Assembly: GCA_028820655.1 (NCBI GenBank)
Contig: JAPPIK010000056.1
Span: 275,880-339,879, forward strand
DNA: 64,000 bases
Direction of reading: 5' to 3'
Source of the DNA: Candidatus Poribacteria bacterium
GTDB lineage: Bacteria; Poribacteria; WGA-4E; JAJDTR01
Under the pieces are notes generated by a model. That model saw nothing but the letters and a program-made list of their open reading frames with translations, had not been told where the DNA came from and made no database searches. This document shows, in pieces, positions 36,460 to 47,900 of this stretch (its first letter is position 1; each line of letters begins with the position of its first letter). The translations under genes and the position numbers were made by a program.

Positions 36460-37539
36460 ATGAAAACCTATCGAGCGGCAGTCATCGGTTGTAGCCGGAT
36501 GGGCGCGTTCATTGACCACGAGGTGGCAAACTATCGTGGCATCGTACGTCCCTATTCGCACGCTGCCGGTTTCTATGCGGAAGAGCGTACGGATCTTGTT
36601 GCGTGCGCCGATCTCCGTCCATCCGTGATGGAGGAATTCGGCAGACAGTACGATGTGCCGAAGCAACACCAATACACCGACTATCGAGAGATGATTAAAC
36701 ACGAAAACCTCGATATTGTGGGTGTGGCAACTCAACCGGAACAGCGTGCCAAGGTGGTCATCTTTGCAGCGGAAAACGGCGTGAAGGCGATCTACGCCGA
36801 AAAGGCGATGGCGGCGTCAATGGACGAAGCAACCGCCATGGTCGAAGTGGTGGAGAGCAACGGGGTGGCGTTCAACTTGGGGACGAACAATCGCTGGAAC
36901 ACCGGTTTTGACAAGGTGAAAGAAGTCATCGACAGCGGCGAGTTGGGAAAACTCCGGACGCTGATTATCTACTCGAACCATAACCTTTTTAACAAAGCAA
37001 GCCACAATTTCGATCTGCTGCTCAGATTGAACAGCGACTGTCCCGCCGAATGGGTGTCGGCTTTTCTTCCGAAAGGCGACGACCAGATCGATGGCGATGT
37101 AGTGCGGGAAGATCCTATCGGGCAGGGGACGATATCTTTTGAGAACGGCGTGATGGCGCACGCTCTCCTCGCTCCAACCGGCGGTACCGAGGCGATCTGC
37201 GAGAATGGATTAATAAGGCGATTGGACGCTCGCGAGTGGGAGATTCGGCGGTCTACGGACGTTCAGGGTTGGCGTACCTGCCTGATTTCCGACACCTTTC
37301 CGGAATTTGAAGAGACTAGCGCTACTTCCAATCTCATCAAAGACCTGGTCCACGCATTGGATCGCGGCGATGCGACTACCAGAGGAGGTGTTCGGTGCGC
37401 CTACGCCAGCACGGAGCTAATCTTCGCTTTTATGGAATCGCATCTGCGAAATGGGGAACGGATAAAGCTTCCATTGAAGGGATCAAAGCTGCGTCTTAAC
37501 CGGGAACGCGGTCCCCGCCAGCCAAGGTTCAAACCTTAG
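36460..37539 (+). CDS. Gfo/Idh/MocA-family oxidoreductase
   Basis: The 359-residue protein begins MKTYRAAVIGCSRMG and keeps the Rossmann layout, with EKA (E114-K115-A116) instead of EKP; NNRWNTGFDKV and SHNFDLLLRL follow. ATG at 36460 is preceded by GAGAGGAAA; the much longer reading that overlaps the Kelch gene has no ribosome site. Its place after the Kelch gene, separated by a palindrome, suggests a second transcript or a processed operon. Confidence 0.88.
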   Translation: MKTYRAAVIGCSRMGAFIDHEVANYRGIVRPYSHAAGFYAEERTDLVACADLRPSVMEEFGRQYDVPKQHQYTDYREMIKHENLDIVGVATQPEQRAKVVIFAAENGVKAIYAEKAMAASMDEATAMVEVVESNGVAFNLGTNNRWNTGFDKVKEVIDSGELGKLRTLIIYSNHNLFNKASHNFDLLLRLNSDCPAEWVSAFLPKGDDQIDGDVVREDPIGQGTISFENGVMAHALLAPTGGTEAICENGLIRRLDAREWEIRRSTDVQGWRTCLISDTFPEFEETSATSNLIKDLVHALDRGDATTRGGVRCAYASTELIFAFMESHLRNGERIKLPLKGSKLRLNRERGPRQPRFKP

Positions 37540-37643
37540 GCAACGTAGTCTTAGCCTCAAGGAATCAACGCAGAATCCAAAGGCTCCCATGGCACGTGAA
37601 GAACAAGACATTAGACTCCTATGAATAGGAGGGAGAATCCTTT

Positions 37644-38531
37644 ATGACTTCTGATTTGCGACAGGCATTACTGCATTCTGACCCGAGCCTCAGCCGCTTC
37701 AACCCTCTTGAGCGCATCCTCTTCTACGATGACTTCAACCAAGGGATGCAGGGATGGACCGCGCTGATTGGAAACTACGAGGACTCCCTAGACTCAATGC
37801 TGCCTGAATACAGGGACATACGCCCGCCGATGCTCAGCAATCTGTCCATGTGGGATAGCGGCACCGTAGGCACCCTAACAGGCAACTACGCCTTGAAACT
37901 GGCAACGCGCCCTCGTCCCGACTCCATCAGCGTCGGCATCAAGCGGATGACGTTCCGTCATGCGGGACCTATTCGTCTGGAGGCTTTTTTTACGTTTAAA
38001 CCGGAGGCGACAGAGTTGCGTTTGGCAGAGACGGATGTCCGTGCGGTAGGCGTGCTGTTTGATTTGCAGGTAAGCGATCGGACAATAGAAAACCCGCTGC
38101 GCGTTATGCCGCACATACGCTACTTGAACGCTCTGGATGGCAAGGCGGTGGAGCGCTGGCAGTACAAAAGTGAACGGATGTCAATGTACGAAATCGGCGG
38201 TAGCGGCAAAACTCGCTCGCACTTTCACCTGGCCCCGGAGGGATGGGCCGATCTGCCCGGTGGTGATCAGCGTCTGTGCTATAATGAGATTGCTACTAAA
38301 CACAACTGGTACTACCTGCGCCTCGACTTTGATTTGGAAACGATGTCATATCTGGGCCTACAATGTAACGATCGCGTATTTGAAGTCTCCGATATCGAGC
38401 CGATGCAGATACCTGCTATGCCCAATCTGTGGTGCATGTTGAACAGTTTTTTCTGGGTGGAAAGCGATTGCGATAGCCGCGCCTTCCTTTATTTGGATTC
38501 TGTACTATTGTCGGCGGAAATGGGGGAATGA
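37644..38531 (+). CDS. DUF6772-like beta-sandwich protein
   Basis: The 295-residue protein opens with FNPLERILFYDDFNQGMQGW, a segment I associate with DUF6772, followed by IRLEAFFTFKPEATELRL and a Trp- and Tyr-rich second half (NWYYLRLDFDLETMSYLGLQ). The pattern is like concanavalin/lectin-type beta-sandwiches that bind glycans. No signal peptide. ATG at 37644 follows TAGGAGGGAG. It overlaps the next gene by 4 bases (ATGA), so they are coupled. Confidence 0.7.
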   Translation: MTSDLRQALLHSDPSLSRFNPLERILFYDDFNQGMQGWTALIGNYEDSLDSMLPEYRDIRPPMLSNLSMWDSGTVGTLTGNYALKLATRPRPDSISVGIKRMTFRHAGPIRLEAFFTFKPEATELRLAETDVRAVGVLFDLQVSDRTIENPLRVMPHIRYLNALDGKAVERWQYKSERMSMYEIGGSGKTRSHFHLAPEGWADLPGGDQRLCYNEIATKHNWYYLRLDFDLETMSYLGLQCNDRVFEVSDIEPMQIPAMPNLWCMLNSFFWVESDCDSRAFLYLDSVLLSAEMGE

Positions 38532-38866
38532 TTATGCGACAAAGTGCCACCGCCACCGTGGAATTAAATACGGAGTGGCGCGGTAAATTCACCGCCGAAC
38601 CGTTCGAAGTTGCCTGGGCGTCTGAAGCAATCTATTTCATTCGCGCTCTCGAATCGGAAGGAGTTCCCGGTGGCGTTAACGCGCGCGTCCAGATTTCACC
38701 GGACGGCATGCATTGGTGCGACGAAGGCACGCTTGTACCGCTCCCCTCGGCTCCCGGCACCGCCTACGCGCGGGTTACTCACTTTGGAGGATGGCTGCGT
38801 TTGGAAGGAGAGCTTCCCAACGGGGCGCATATGAAGGTAATTGTGCACCTCGTTCTAAAATCGTAG
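38528..38866 (+). CDS. Small uncharacterised protein coupled to the DUF6772-like gene
   Basis: The 112-residue protein is not recognised. It is beta-rich, with RVQISPDGMHWCDEGT, which resembles a single Asp-box-like blade, and a closing HMKVIVHLVLKS. The ATGA overlap with the preceding gene makes it very likely real and produced with it, perhaps as a partner. ATG at 38534 is an alternative start. Confidence 0.7.
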   Translation: MIMRQSATATVELNTEWRGKFTAEPFEVAWASEAIYFIRALESEGVPGGVNARVQISPDGMHWCDEGTLVPLPSAPGTAYARVTHFGGWLRLEGELPNGAHMKVIVHLVLKS

Positions 38867-38965
38867 GCCGGTTATGCCAGTTATTTGCCGCGCAGATTCC
38901 ATCGATTCTTCAGTTTACATTGAGTTCAAATCCATCTATCGGACTTGAAAACTGCAATTTTTTTG

Positions 38966-38995
38966 TTGACAAACATCCGAAACCTTTGGTAAACT
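38966..38995 (+). promoter_or_regulatory. Sigma-70 promoter for the LamG-like gene
   Basis: A perfect TTGACA (38966-38971) and TAAACT (38990-38995) are 18 bases apart, downstream of a T7 run. The leader to the gene at 39164 would be about 160 bases and includes a weak hairpin near 39017-39037. Confidence 0.55.
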
Positions 38996-39163
38996 AATGG
39001 CGTAACCTGAAGGAGAATCAACCCTTCGGTTGGATTTTCAATCGCGGAATCACAAACCATCGCAGTGATACAGAGGATATGATTCCGTGCATAGATTAGT
39101 GAATTGACTATCAGTTAGATGAATACTGGTAGAAAAATAAAGTAATGAAAGGAAAAATGAGTC

Positions 39164-40039
39164 ATGACTCATATAATGACACAAACAAGCGCTAGGGTCG
39201 CCTTGAGCGTATTGTTTATTCTCGCATTGGCATGCCCGGTCGCCGTCGCCGGATTGGTGCTTAATTTTGACGCCAACACCCAGGAAAGAGCCGACGATGA
39301 GTGGAAAAACAGTGCCGATTCAGGTGGTGCGGTTCCAATGTCTGAAGACAAACCCGGCCTCGAAGAGGGAACGATTGATGTCGCTGGTATGTCATTCAAC
39401 AGCAAGTATTACACTGCCACGGCGCCTCGCCAGTCGTTTGTCAACATCGACAACGCACCCACCGATGATATCCCGACGGTTCATCTTGAAAACTACACGA
39501 TGGGAATCTTGGTGAGAATCAATGGCGGTCTCTTGGAGGAAGAACATCAGATGCTGGGAATCCAATCTGATGCCCCTGAGGCAAACCAAACCTCGCGTAT
39601 CTGGGTGAGCAACGGCGATGCCGATAACCCGGCAGGGAACATTACCAATGTCAACGTTATGCAACCAGCCATCGGTCTCCGTGAGGACTATGGACTCGCG
39701 GACCACGGTCTGAGCCTTGGTGTTGGCACGTGGCGTTGGGTTCATATATCCTTTGAGAGCGGGATTGCCATAGACTTCTACATTGATGGCGAACTCACAG
39801 GGTCGCTTCCCTCCGGCGTTACATGGGATCCCGAACGTCCGATGAACATTCATGCGCTATTCTGCCACAGTTTCGGCGAGAGGCATCGGACCTTCAACGG
39901 TTCTATCGCCAATTACAGAGTGTGGGATGAATACATGACCGAGGATCAAATCAACGCTGAAATCGGCGCTGGTGGCGGTACCGCGGTCGAGCTTGGCGAC
40001 AAAGTTACGACAACCTGGGGAAATCTGAAGACCCAATAA
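39164..40039 (+). CDS. Secreted LamG/concanavalin-like protein with C-terminal TTW tail
   Basis: The 291-residue protein has a signal peptide (ALSVLFILALACPVAVA) and a LamG-type fold: YTMGILVRINGG, WRWVHISFESGIAIDFYIDGEL, and the end block NGSIANYRVWDEYMTEDQI. It ends DKVTTTWGNLKTQ, the same tail as the two proteins at the left end of the window. ATG at 39164 follows AAAGGAAAAA. It stands alone with its own promoter. It probably binds glycans outside the cell, with the tail as a possible sorting or anchoring signal. Confidence 0.82.
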   Translation: MTHIMTQTSARVALSVLFILALACPVAVAGLVLNFDANTQERADDEWKNSADSGGAVPMSEDKPGLEEGTIDVAGMSFNSKYYTATAPRQSFVNIDNAPTDDIPTVHLENYTMGILVRINGGLLEEEHQMLGIQSDAPEANQTSRIWVSNGDADNPAGNITNVNVMQPAIGLREDYGLADHGLSLGVGTWRWVHISFESGIAIDFYIDGELTGSLPSGVTWDPERPMNIHALFCHSFGERHRTFNGSIANYRVWDEYMTEDQINAEIGAGGGTAVELGDKVTTTWGNLKTQ

Positions 40040-40710
40040 TTGTACGTATCGGCCCTTCGGAAGGTTCGTTGACGATCAAAGGGGTGTTTCGAAATGCGAT
40101 ATAGGGCACGGTGCACACGTCAATGTGTGCGTCGTGCGCGACATCGTACACTGTTCCAAACAGGCCTTGGTCGTCAGTGAACCTTCCAAAGGTACTCACG
40201 ATTTAACACTGACTCCGTAGATAAATTAGTTCCCGAGTTTGGAAAACCAGCACGTACCTGCCCACCGGTTATCCCTCCAAAAAGTAACATATTCTCTCCA
40301 TCATCCGTCAATCGTTTTACATCATCGAACCCTCTCCGGCGAATTTGCACGCCCACGGATATTACTCAATCAAGTAACATGGCATTCCCGGGTAAAGATT
40401 GTGTACAATTCATTGAGAATTCACTGCTCGAAAATCGGCTAACTTGCAACATCTCGCTGAACGGACGGTGTCAACCTATAACGCGGAATGTGAGTTTAAA
40501 TTTTACGAGTTTATTGTTGAGTCGATGAATATGTCATACATGGAATCGTGTGATAGCCCGTTTCACTAAGGTTTAATTTCCTCGCTTCATTGGGCTTGCA
40601 AGCTATCATTGCAAATCCGTGGCTGCGAAGGTTATAATTAGCAGCGCATCTTGATCCGTTCATAATCGGAATTGAGTATTCTTCTACATCAATTTAAAAC
40701 GGAGAAAAAC
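40040..40710. other. Intergenic region with one good promoter
   Basis: No gene is supported in these 671 bases. A GCACAC/GTGTGC inverted pair lies at about 40112-40128, and a promoter at 40609-40638 serves the next gene. Confidence 0.45.
40609..40638 (+). promoter_or_regulatory. Sigma-70 promoter for the nuclease-like gene
   Basis: TTGCAA (40609-40614) and a perfect TATAAT (40633-40638) are 18 bases apart; transcription would begin near 40645, 66 bases before the ATG. Confidence 0.6.
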
Positions 40711-41604
40711 ATGTACAAATTCGTGTTTACACTGAGCATGACATTGCTGCTGCTAGTTGCCAACACTTCCAGCGCTTGGTGGTCCGGCGGTCACGGAATC
40801 CTCACGCGTGCGGCTGTGAAAGCGGCGCATGATGAGATGCCCGAGTTTTTCCGTTCCGGAGGTAAGATGATTGCGCATTGCGCATTTGATCCCGATGTTT
40901 CTAAGAATCGAGGAACTCCCGTCGTAAGGAGTAGTGAACACTCTGAGCACTATATCGATCTCGAATTGTTAGACGGACGTTCTCTGCCGAAGAATCGTTA
41001 CGAATTCATACAGCTATGCACTGAACTCGGCGCACGACCGGAGAAGGTAGGGCTTGTTCCCTACGCGGTAGCAGAATGGACGGAGCGCCTCGCTGTTGCT
41101 TTCGCTGAGCACCGCAAGTGGCCAGATAACCTGTTCATCCAAAACAAATGTTTGGTCTACGCAGGCTTTCTCGCCCACTACGCCCAGGATATGTGCCAAC
41201 CTCTGCACTTGACGGTCGATTATAATGGCCGCCGTCAGCCAGACGGATCGATTCTACACAAGGGAATCCATGAAAAAGTTGATGCCTTGGTTGAGTTTCT
41301 TGAGATGAGGCCTGATGATTTGGCGGAAGCGCATGAGATTGTTCCATTAGGAAACCTAATGGCAGACATTTTGAAGTCGGTTGAAAGCGGGCACGCCCTC
41401 GTCGACAGGGTTTATGATCTTGCTGACAGCCTTCCCAACACTCGTGATAAGGAGTGGGTCTCCGTGCCAGCAGTTGTTGAGTTCGCGCACGAGCGTGCCC
41501 GCGAATCCGTACGGTTGACAGCTTCGCTATATCTAACGGCTTGGAAGATTTCGAAAAGCGTTGAATTGCCCAACTGGCTAAATCGATCCGCGTCCGACAG
41601 ATAG
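40711..41604 (+). CDS. Secreted S1/P1 nuclease or zinc phospholipase C-like protein
   Basis: The 297-residue protein has a signal peptide (FTLSMTLLLLVANTSSA) after which the mature chain begins with Trp, as in P1 nuclease and zinc phospholipase C, where the N-terminal Trp binds zinc. Further ligand segments are GGHGILTRA, SEHYIDLE, AHYAQDMCQPLH and KGIHEKVDAL. The all-helical fold binds three zinc ions and cuts phosphodiester bonds in nucleic acids or lipids; which one is not clear. ATG at 40711 follows CGGAGAAA. Confidence 0.8.
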   Translation: MYKFVFTLSMTLLLLVANTSSAWWSGGHGILTRAAVKAAHDEMPEFFRSGGKMIAHCAFDPDVSKNRGTPVVRSSEHSEHYIDLELLDGRSLPKNRYEFIQLCTELGARPEKVGLVPYAVAEWTERLAVAFAEHRKWPDNLFIQNKCLVYAGFLAHYAQDMCQPLHLTVDYNGRRQPDGSILHKGIHEKVDALVEFLEMRPDDLAEAHEIVPLGNLMADILKSVESGHALVDRVYDLADSLPNTRDKEWVSVPAVVEFAHERARESVRLTASLYLTAWKISKSVELPNWLNRSASDR

Positions 41605-41923
41605 AAAGTTTCTCCATCTGATGACCGAGGATTGCGGAACGGGTCGCGCTCAAGTGAATTCAAGTGAGTTCGGTGGTATGTATTCTACGGACGTGGAACC
41701 AACCCAAATGTGGGAACCGGGTCGCAGAGAATAGGGTCTATGATGTTCATTGTTAACATGAGATGAAGAAGACAGATCCACCTATTCACTAATGTGATGG
41801 CTCGGAGAAAATAGCGCAGTTTTCTGTATGGCCAATTATTAGTTTCCGTGAATCCGCTATGAATTTAGGTCAATCGACCGATTGTAGAGTCTCCTGTTGT
41901 TTCAGAAATGGTATAATATCTAA
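41605..41923. other. Intergenic region upstream of the C25 protease
   Basis: No gene is supported. An extended -10 promoter abuts the protease start (41909-41917). Confidence 0.45.
41909..41917 (+). promoter_or_regulatory. Extended -10 promoter, leaderless start of the C25 protease
   Basis: TGGTATAAT has the TGn extension and a perfect -10. It ends 6 bases before the ATG at 41924, so the transcript would start at or next to the start codon. No ribosome site is present between them and no good -35 is seen. Confidence 0.5.
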
Positions 41924-44900
41924 ATGAATTATCCCAATGACAAACAGTCACAAGGCTCCAACAGACCGCTTAAAAGATGGTCCGCACCATTCTTGTTTCC
42001 TATAGCACAAGTCTTGTCTTTCATTGTTTGGGCGAGTGCTGTGATTCTCGGATCAATCGGCACACTTTCGTATGCAGAAATCATTGTCAATTCGGATGTT
42101 GATGGCATTTCTGTCGAATTCAATCTTCCCCCCCTGAATGTAACCTCAATTGAGCGAAACGGAGTGGCGTACCAGTCGGTGTCGTATGAAGAATGTGGTT
42201 TTACCTCGGAAGCAGGTGATCCCCACCTTCCGGTCTCGCGAATCCTACTTGGTGTTCCTGCAGACGCAAGCTTCTCTGTTGAGGTCCTGGACGCAACAAA
42301 TGAAACGCGGTTGAATCATCGCCTGCCGCCTGTTCCGCATCAGGTTCTCTCTCGAGACATCGACAACCCCACATCCTGGAATGACATAGGTAGGTCTCAA
42401 GAACAGATCCAAACCCCCACAGAGCAGTGGCGTGAAGATGGACCCGCATACCGAACGGGGGCGCTTTTTCCCTCTGGTCTTGCGGATATCGTTTATGAAG
42501 GATACATCCGATCTCAACGTGTTATTTGCCTCGCACTGCATCCCATCCAATATAACCCTAAATCTAGAGCGCTCCGACTACATCCCCGTATGGTCGTCCG
42601 CGTAAATTTTCACGCCTCGGAACAAAACCCCGTTTCGACCTTTGGAACATCACTTTCTCAAAACAGCATGTCTACGTCTTCGATTGTTGAAGAACCCGAG
42701 AGATTCGAACGCACCTTCCGCAATCTCCTGTCAAACTATGATGCAGCGAAGGCATGGCGTGCGCCTAGAGAAAAAACATTGAGCGCCCCCGCTATACGGC
42801 AGGCCCATGCATTGATCCCAAGCGAAGCCCAATACAAGATTCTAGTAGAAGAAACGGGCATCTACAGATTGACAAGGGACGATCTCATCAACAATTGGGG
42901 AATTGATTTGAGCCAAGTGCCGGTGCGCAATCTCCACCTGAGAATCGGCGACGCGGAAGTTCCAATCTATATTCATGGTGAAGAAGATGGAAGTTTCGAT
43001 TCTGGGGACTATATTGAATTTCTCGGCTTGGATGCTCGGAACAGGTACACGAACTGGAATGTCTATTGGCTGCGCGTGGAACGTGAACCCGGAATACGCG
43101 TGTCACAAATCGATGCGACTCCTGATGATCCGACAGCAACCGTTATTCCCGTGTTCCGGTCAAAGATTCACTTTGAAGAAGATTTGCTGACGAGCAACTT
43201 GGAACATCGTTTCCCGGACAGTGTTTCTAAAGGAGATAAACACGGTTGGTTTGATGCGCTTGACTTTTGGTATTGGGATGGAATCCGTAATTCGAGCGAC
43301 TATAACGAGATGAATCTAGAGTTTCCGCTTTTTGACCTCGCTCGGAGTTTTGTCCAGCCAAAGATTCGCGTGTTGTTGCAAGGCGGTACACCAATGGCGC
43401 ATGAGATTTTGACATCCGTTAACGGTGTTCGAATCGACAACGCGAAATGGAGACGGCAAGACACGATCACTGTGGAGAAAACTCTGCGTGTTTGGGACAA
43501 TCTGAAGGATGTCACGAAAGGTGATTGGAACACGTTGAACCTCACCCGGGTTGATACTACCGTAGAAGATGACACCACCCGCTATCCATATCACGTCTAC
43601 GTGAATTCGTTTGATGTAGAATACACTCGCTTGTTGAAAGCGGTCAACGACTACCTTGAGTTTTCATCTCCCGCCAGCAAAGAATCTTATGCCGTACGGA
43701 AACGGCGCAACTTGCAATACACCGTTCGAACCTTTCTTTCACCCGATGTGGAAGTATTCGAGCATGATGGCACCGGTTTGATTTCGAAGTTAAAGAATCC
43801 CACCGTTTCGCGTATTGAATTGGATTTGGAAGAACGTAATCGCCTTCGCGCAATCATGCACGTAAACGCATCGGGAAACTCCGAGGATGTCGATGATCTT
43901 CGCTTAATTGTTCCACAGGTTGCATTCGATGCGACTTTCCAGGTCCCGGACACGCATGATTCACAATTTGTGGCAGTTTCGTCTGCGGGCGTACGGACGC
44001 CTGTTCGTGTCGAAGAGGTTCCGAAAAGTGAACTGCTCTCACCGGCCAACGGCGCGGATTACCTTATAATCACTCACCCTGTGTTTCGTGAACCCTCCAT
44101 GCGACTGGCACAGTGGCGTTCCACGCCAAGGGGCGGAGGATTTAGGACCAAAGTGGTTGATGTCACCGAAATCTACGATAGCTTTGGAAAGGGAATGGTA
44201 GATCCAAAAGCTATAAAGCGTTTTCTGGCGTACGCTTACCAAAACTGGGAACCTCCGGCGCTTTCACATGTTGTCCTCATGGGAGACGGCACATACGATT
44301 TTCGCGGCGTGGACAAAGATCTTTACCGGGAACCGCCCGAAGATCTCGGTTATATTCCTCCTCATTACATTTGGACAAGCTCCTTCGGACGCACTTCTGC
44401 CGACCATTGGTACGCTACGGTTAGCGGATTGGACGAACTGACGGATTTTTATGTCGGTCGTTTACCCGCAGAAACTGTGGGTGAAGCGATGGAGATAGTA
44501 GATAAAATTGTCAATTACGAAGATAGGAGGCCAAATGGAAGTTGGCGGCGGCAGATTATCTCCGTCGCAGACGATGAAGTAAACAATTCTGGTGATTTCA
44601 TTTTCAAGAAAAGCTTGAATGAAATTGCCCAGAGCCACACGTTACTTGGCTATGAGACCATAGAGATTTTTCTTGAAGATATCATTGATTTGGTGGAAGC
44701 AAATCCCGATGATTACCCCGACACACTCCCCAAGCATGTCGCTAAGGAGCGGATTATTCGGGCCTTGAGCGACGGTGCGATACTTGCTCAATATGCTGGT
44801 CATGGCGGTAGAATTGTTTGGGCTCATGAAAACATCTTCGGCAATGTTTCGGTCGATTTAGTCGAACCGACACCGCACATCCCATTCATGCTTGTGTTGA

Positions 44901-47900
44901 GTTGCTACAACGGCTATTTCGATCAGCCTGGGGAGCCGAGTATGGCAGAGAAACTGCTTAGGAAAGAGAAAGGCGGAATCATCGGTATGCTCAGCGCCAC
45001 GCGACTGACATACGGAAGCGGCAACGATGCCCTGAATCGAATCATCTTCGATCATCTGTTTAAACGTAATGAACGACAACTCGGTGCGCTTAGCTTTGAC
45101 ACAAAAGTAGAACTTCTAATAAATAGGGGAATAAGCGGTAATATTGATGTGATGATGGGTTATACCCTTTTCGGTGATCCTGCGATGAAGCTGGCAATGG
45201 CCGATTACGAGATACAGCCTAAAGTCCAATCCAAGACGGTAGTGCCCGGCGGAACGGTTGAAATCGAGGCCGGCCTGATATTGGAAGCCGTCTACGACCC
45301 ACGACTCAAACACAAACAGTTTTCTGCGACATCTGACTTCAATGGTAGACTTCAAGTCAAGGCGATATTCCCCGGAAACTATGCAACCGGTCAAGGCGAA
45401 AACGGAGCCGTTGAATTCTACACCGGAGATGTGATAGTTACAAAGGAAGCGCAGGTGACTAATGGAGAATTCCCAGCGCTCGTTATAGCTGTACCGGACA
45501 ACATCAATTCCGGTCCGGCTCATGTGGAATACTATGCCGAAAGTTCCACCCATATCGCAGTCGGCGGGGCGTCACTTACGGTGTTGGAGCCGAAGATACT
45601 GGACATTCAACCGGAGGTGGTGGACGAAACATCCTTTCGTATCTCCGCCCAAGTTTCTGACGAATTGAGCGACGAAGGCATCAAAGAGATTGTACTCTCC
45701 TGGAGAAATCCCGAGACTCGTAATTGGGAATCTGTAATCATGATTCCGGACCAGCCGCGCGGGAAAGGTTGGTACACCGTGCCGTCACCGTTACTATTGG
45801 CTGCCAACGGTGCTGCAATTCGGTATGACATCCAAGTTACTGACATTGATGGGAACGTAATTGTCTCCGATCTGTTGAATTACCGACCTGTGGTTTTTCC
45901 GAATCTTACGCTTGTCGATGCAGGTGAGTTCTCAAGAAACGCGTTAATCTATTACCAATATTCGCATGAAATTGATGCGTGGACGCTCAATGCGGACATT
46001 CAGCAGGTTGAAGATGTCGAGTTGAAGGACGCGGTGGAGGTGTTCTTCTTTGATGGTAATCCGGATCTCAACAGTGACCACGTGGTAGATACTGAGGCTC
46101 GGCAACTCGGGCGCGTCCAGACACCGCCCGAAGCTTGGAAAAGGCGGGATCCCCTCGAAATTCACAAAACTCCACACTTTCAAGGACAAACTCTAACGCA
46201 GCCGCGCGCATTTCAAGCGGATCCGCTAAACATCAATTGGCTTGCGACTGCTACTCTTCGCCATGAATTACCAATTGGAGACCACGAAATTTTTGCGTGG
46301 ATCGATCCCGTATTTGACATTAACGCATCAATAAGCGGAAAAGTAATGGAAGGAGATGACGAAGACAATCTTGGACAGCAGAATCTGCAGGTTCGAGACA
46401 CTCTGATCGGAAAGACCGCTAAACGGGTTTTCAGCCACGATGGCGTCATCGACTTCCGAATGCCAAGGAATGTCGCTCCCCAACCTGCAGTGTTGACGAT
46501 AATGGAGATGACAGAGCAAGAGCAACCCCAACCCGTTCAACAGACCAGCTTGAAGCGAATCAACTTGCCAAACAAGAATCATGCTGTTGCCTACAACGTG
46601 ACGGTGAGGGACTCCGAACCTAATACTCAATTAGACCAAACCGTAACCGCCGAACTTCGATTCGACCTTGATGCGCTCAAGTGGGAGATTGGCGAGGAGT
46701 TATTCGGGAAATTGGATTACCGGGACGATGTGGCTCTAATGGATTTCAGTCATTTCTCACCCGAGCAGAATGCGGCGATTAACCTAGGCGCCGAACAGCG
46801 TGCCAAAGAGATTGGCGTGTATTTGTGGGTCGAGAGACTTGGGAAATGGACCCGCCTAACCTCCGAGTTGGTCACCGGTTCCAACGGATCTATTGAGGTG
46901 CAGCCGACAATTGCGGGCATAACGTCTTCAAATTCTGGGGGCGGAACGCTTGAGAATGTGCATCTGGATCCACTGGGAGCGAGGATGGGTCGATGGGTTT
47001 TACTCTTTACATCGGCTTCAAGGTATCGATTGTTAGCTGGAGACAGCGCGACTCCCCTAGAAGTGATAACCTCGGATCGATACGTTGGATTCCCGCAGGA
47101 TCCGCCGGTCTACATAGATGGTGTTGCCATTGACATTGAGTATGACGAGAGAGATTTTCGATTTGGGGATGTGTTGACTTTTGACGTAATCCAAGACAGT
47201 GCGAGCAGAGAATCCTCGTTGTACGCGGTATCTTTCCTTGAGGAGAACAGGGGTACGGGCGTGATACAATTTTTGCGTGTGACGCCGGGCTCAAACATGC
47301 CTAGAGATCGATGGGTTATTTTGTTTGTTGATTCGGAGCGTTTTCAAATTGAGGGACAAGAATCCGGGGTGTTGTCGCGGAACGGCAATCCCGTTCAGGG
47401 AACAGTTGGGGAAGAATTCAGCTATCCCGAGTACGGACTGTCACTCAAACTTTCCCAAGGACGCTGGAAGTTTGAGGCTGGAGACAGTTTTACTTTTGAA
47501 ACGAGAGAAGTTGGACGAGTACGCGCGGAGGTTCCAATCCTAGGTCCGTTGACGCTGATGCGAAGTGACGATGTCATTCCTCCGGACATCCAATTAACTA
47601 TTGGCGAACAAAACTTCGTGGACGGGGACCCGGTTTCTACTAACCCCCTTATCCAGGCAACCCTGACTGACAACAACGGAATTGACTATATCACTCGTCC
47701 GTTGCACATGGAGATGCTTCATGATGGGGATTCTTCCTTAATACCTGCAACGGAATACCGATTGAGTCATCTACCCGGCTCAAACCAAGTTGTTCTTAAC
47801 TATCGCCCCTATCAGCTCGACCCGGGCACATATCAAGTTCGACTCGCTGCAGGCGATTTAGAGGGGAATGAATCCGAGAAAGAGGTTGAATTTCGCGTCC

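Noticed and set aside
41883-41888. TTGTAG as a -35 for the C25 protease promoter
   Set aside because: It is 23 bases from the -10, which is too far; the extended -10 is the better explanation.
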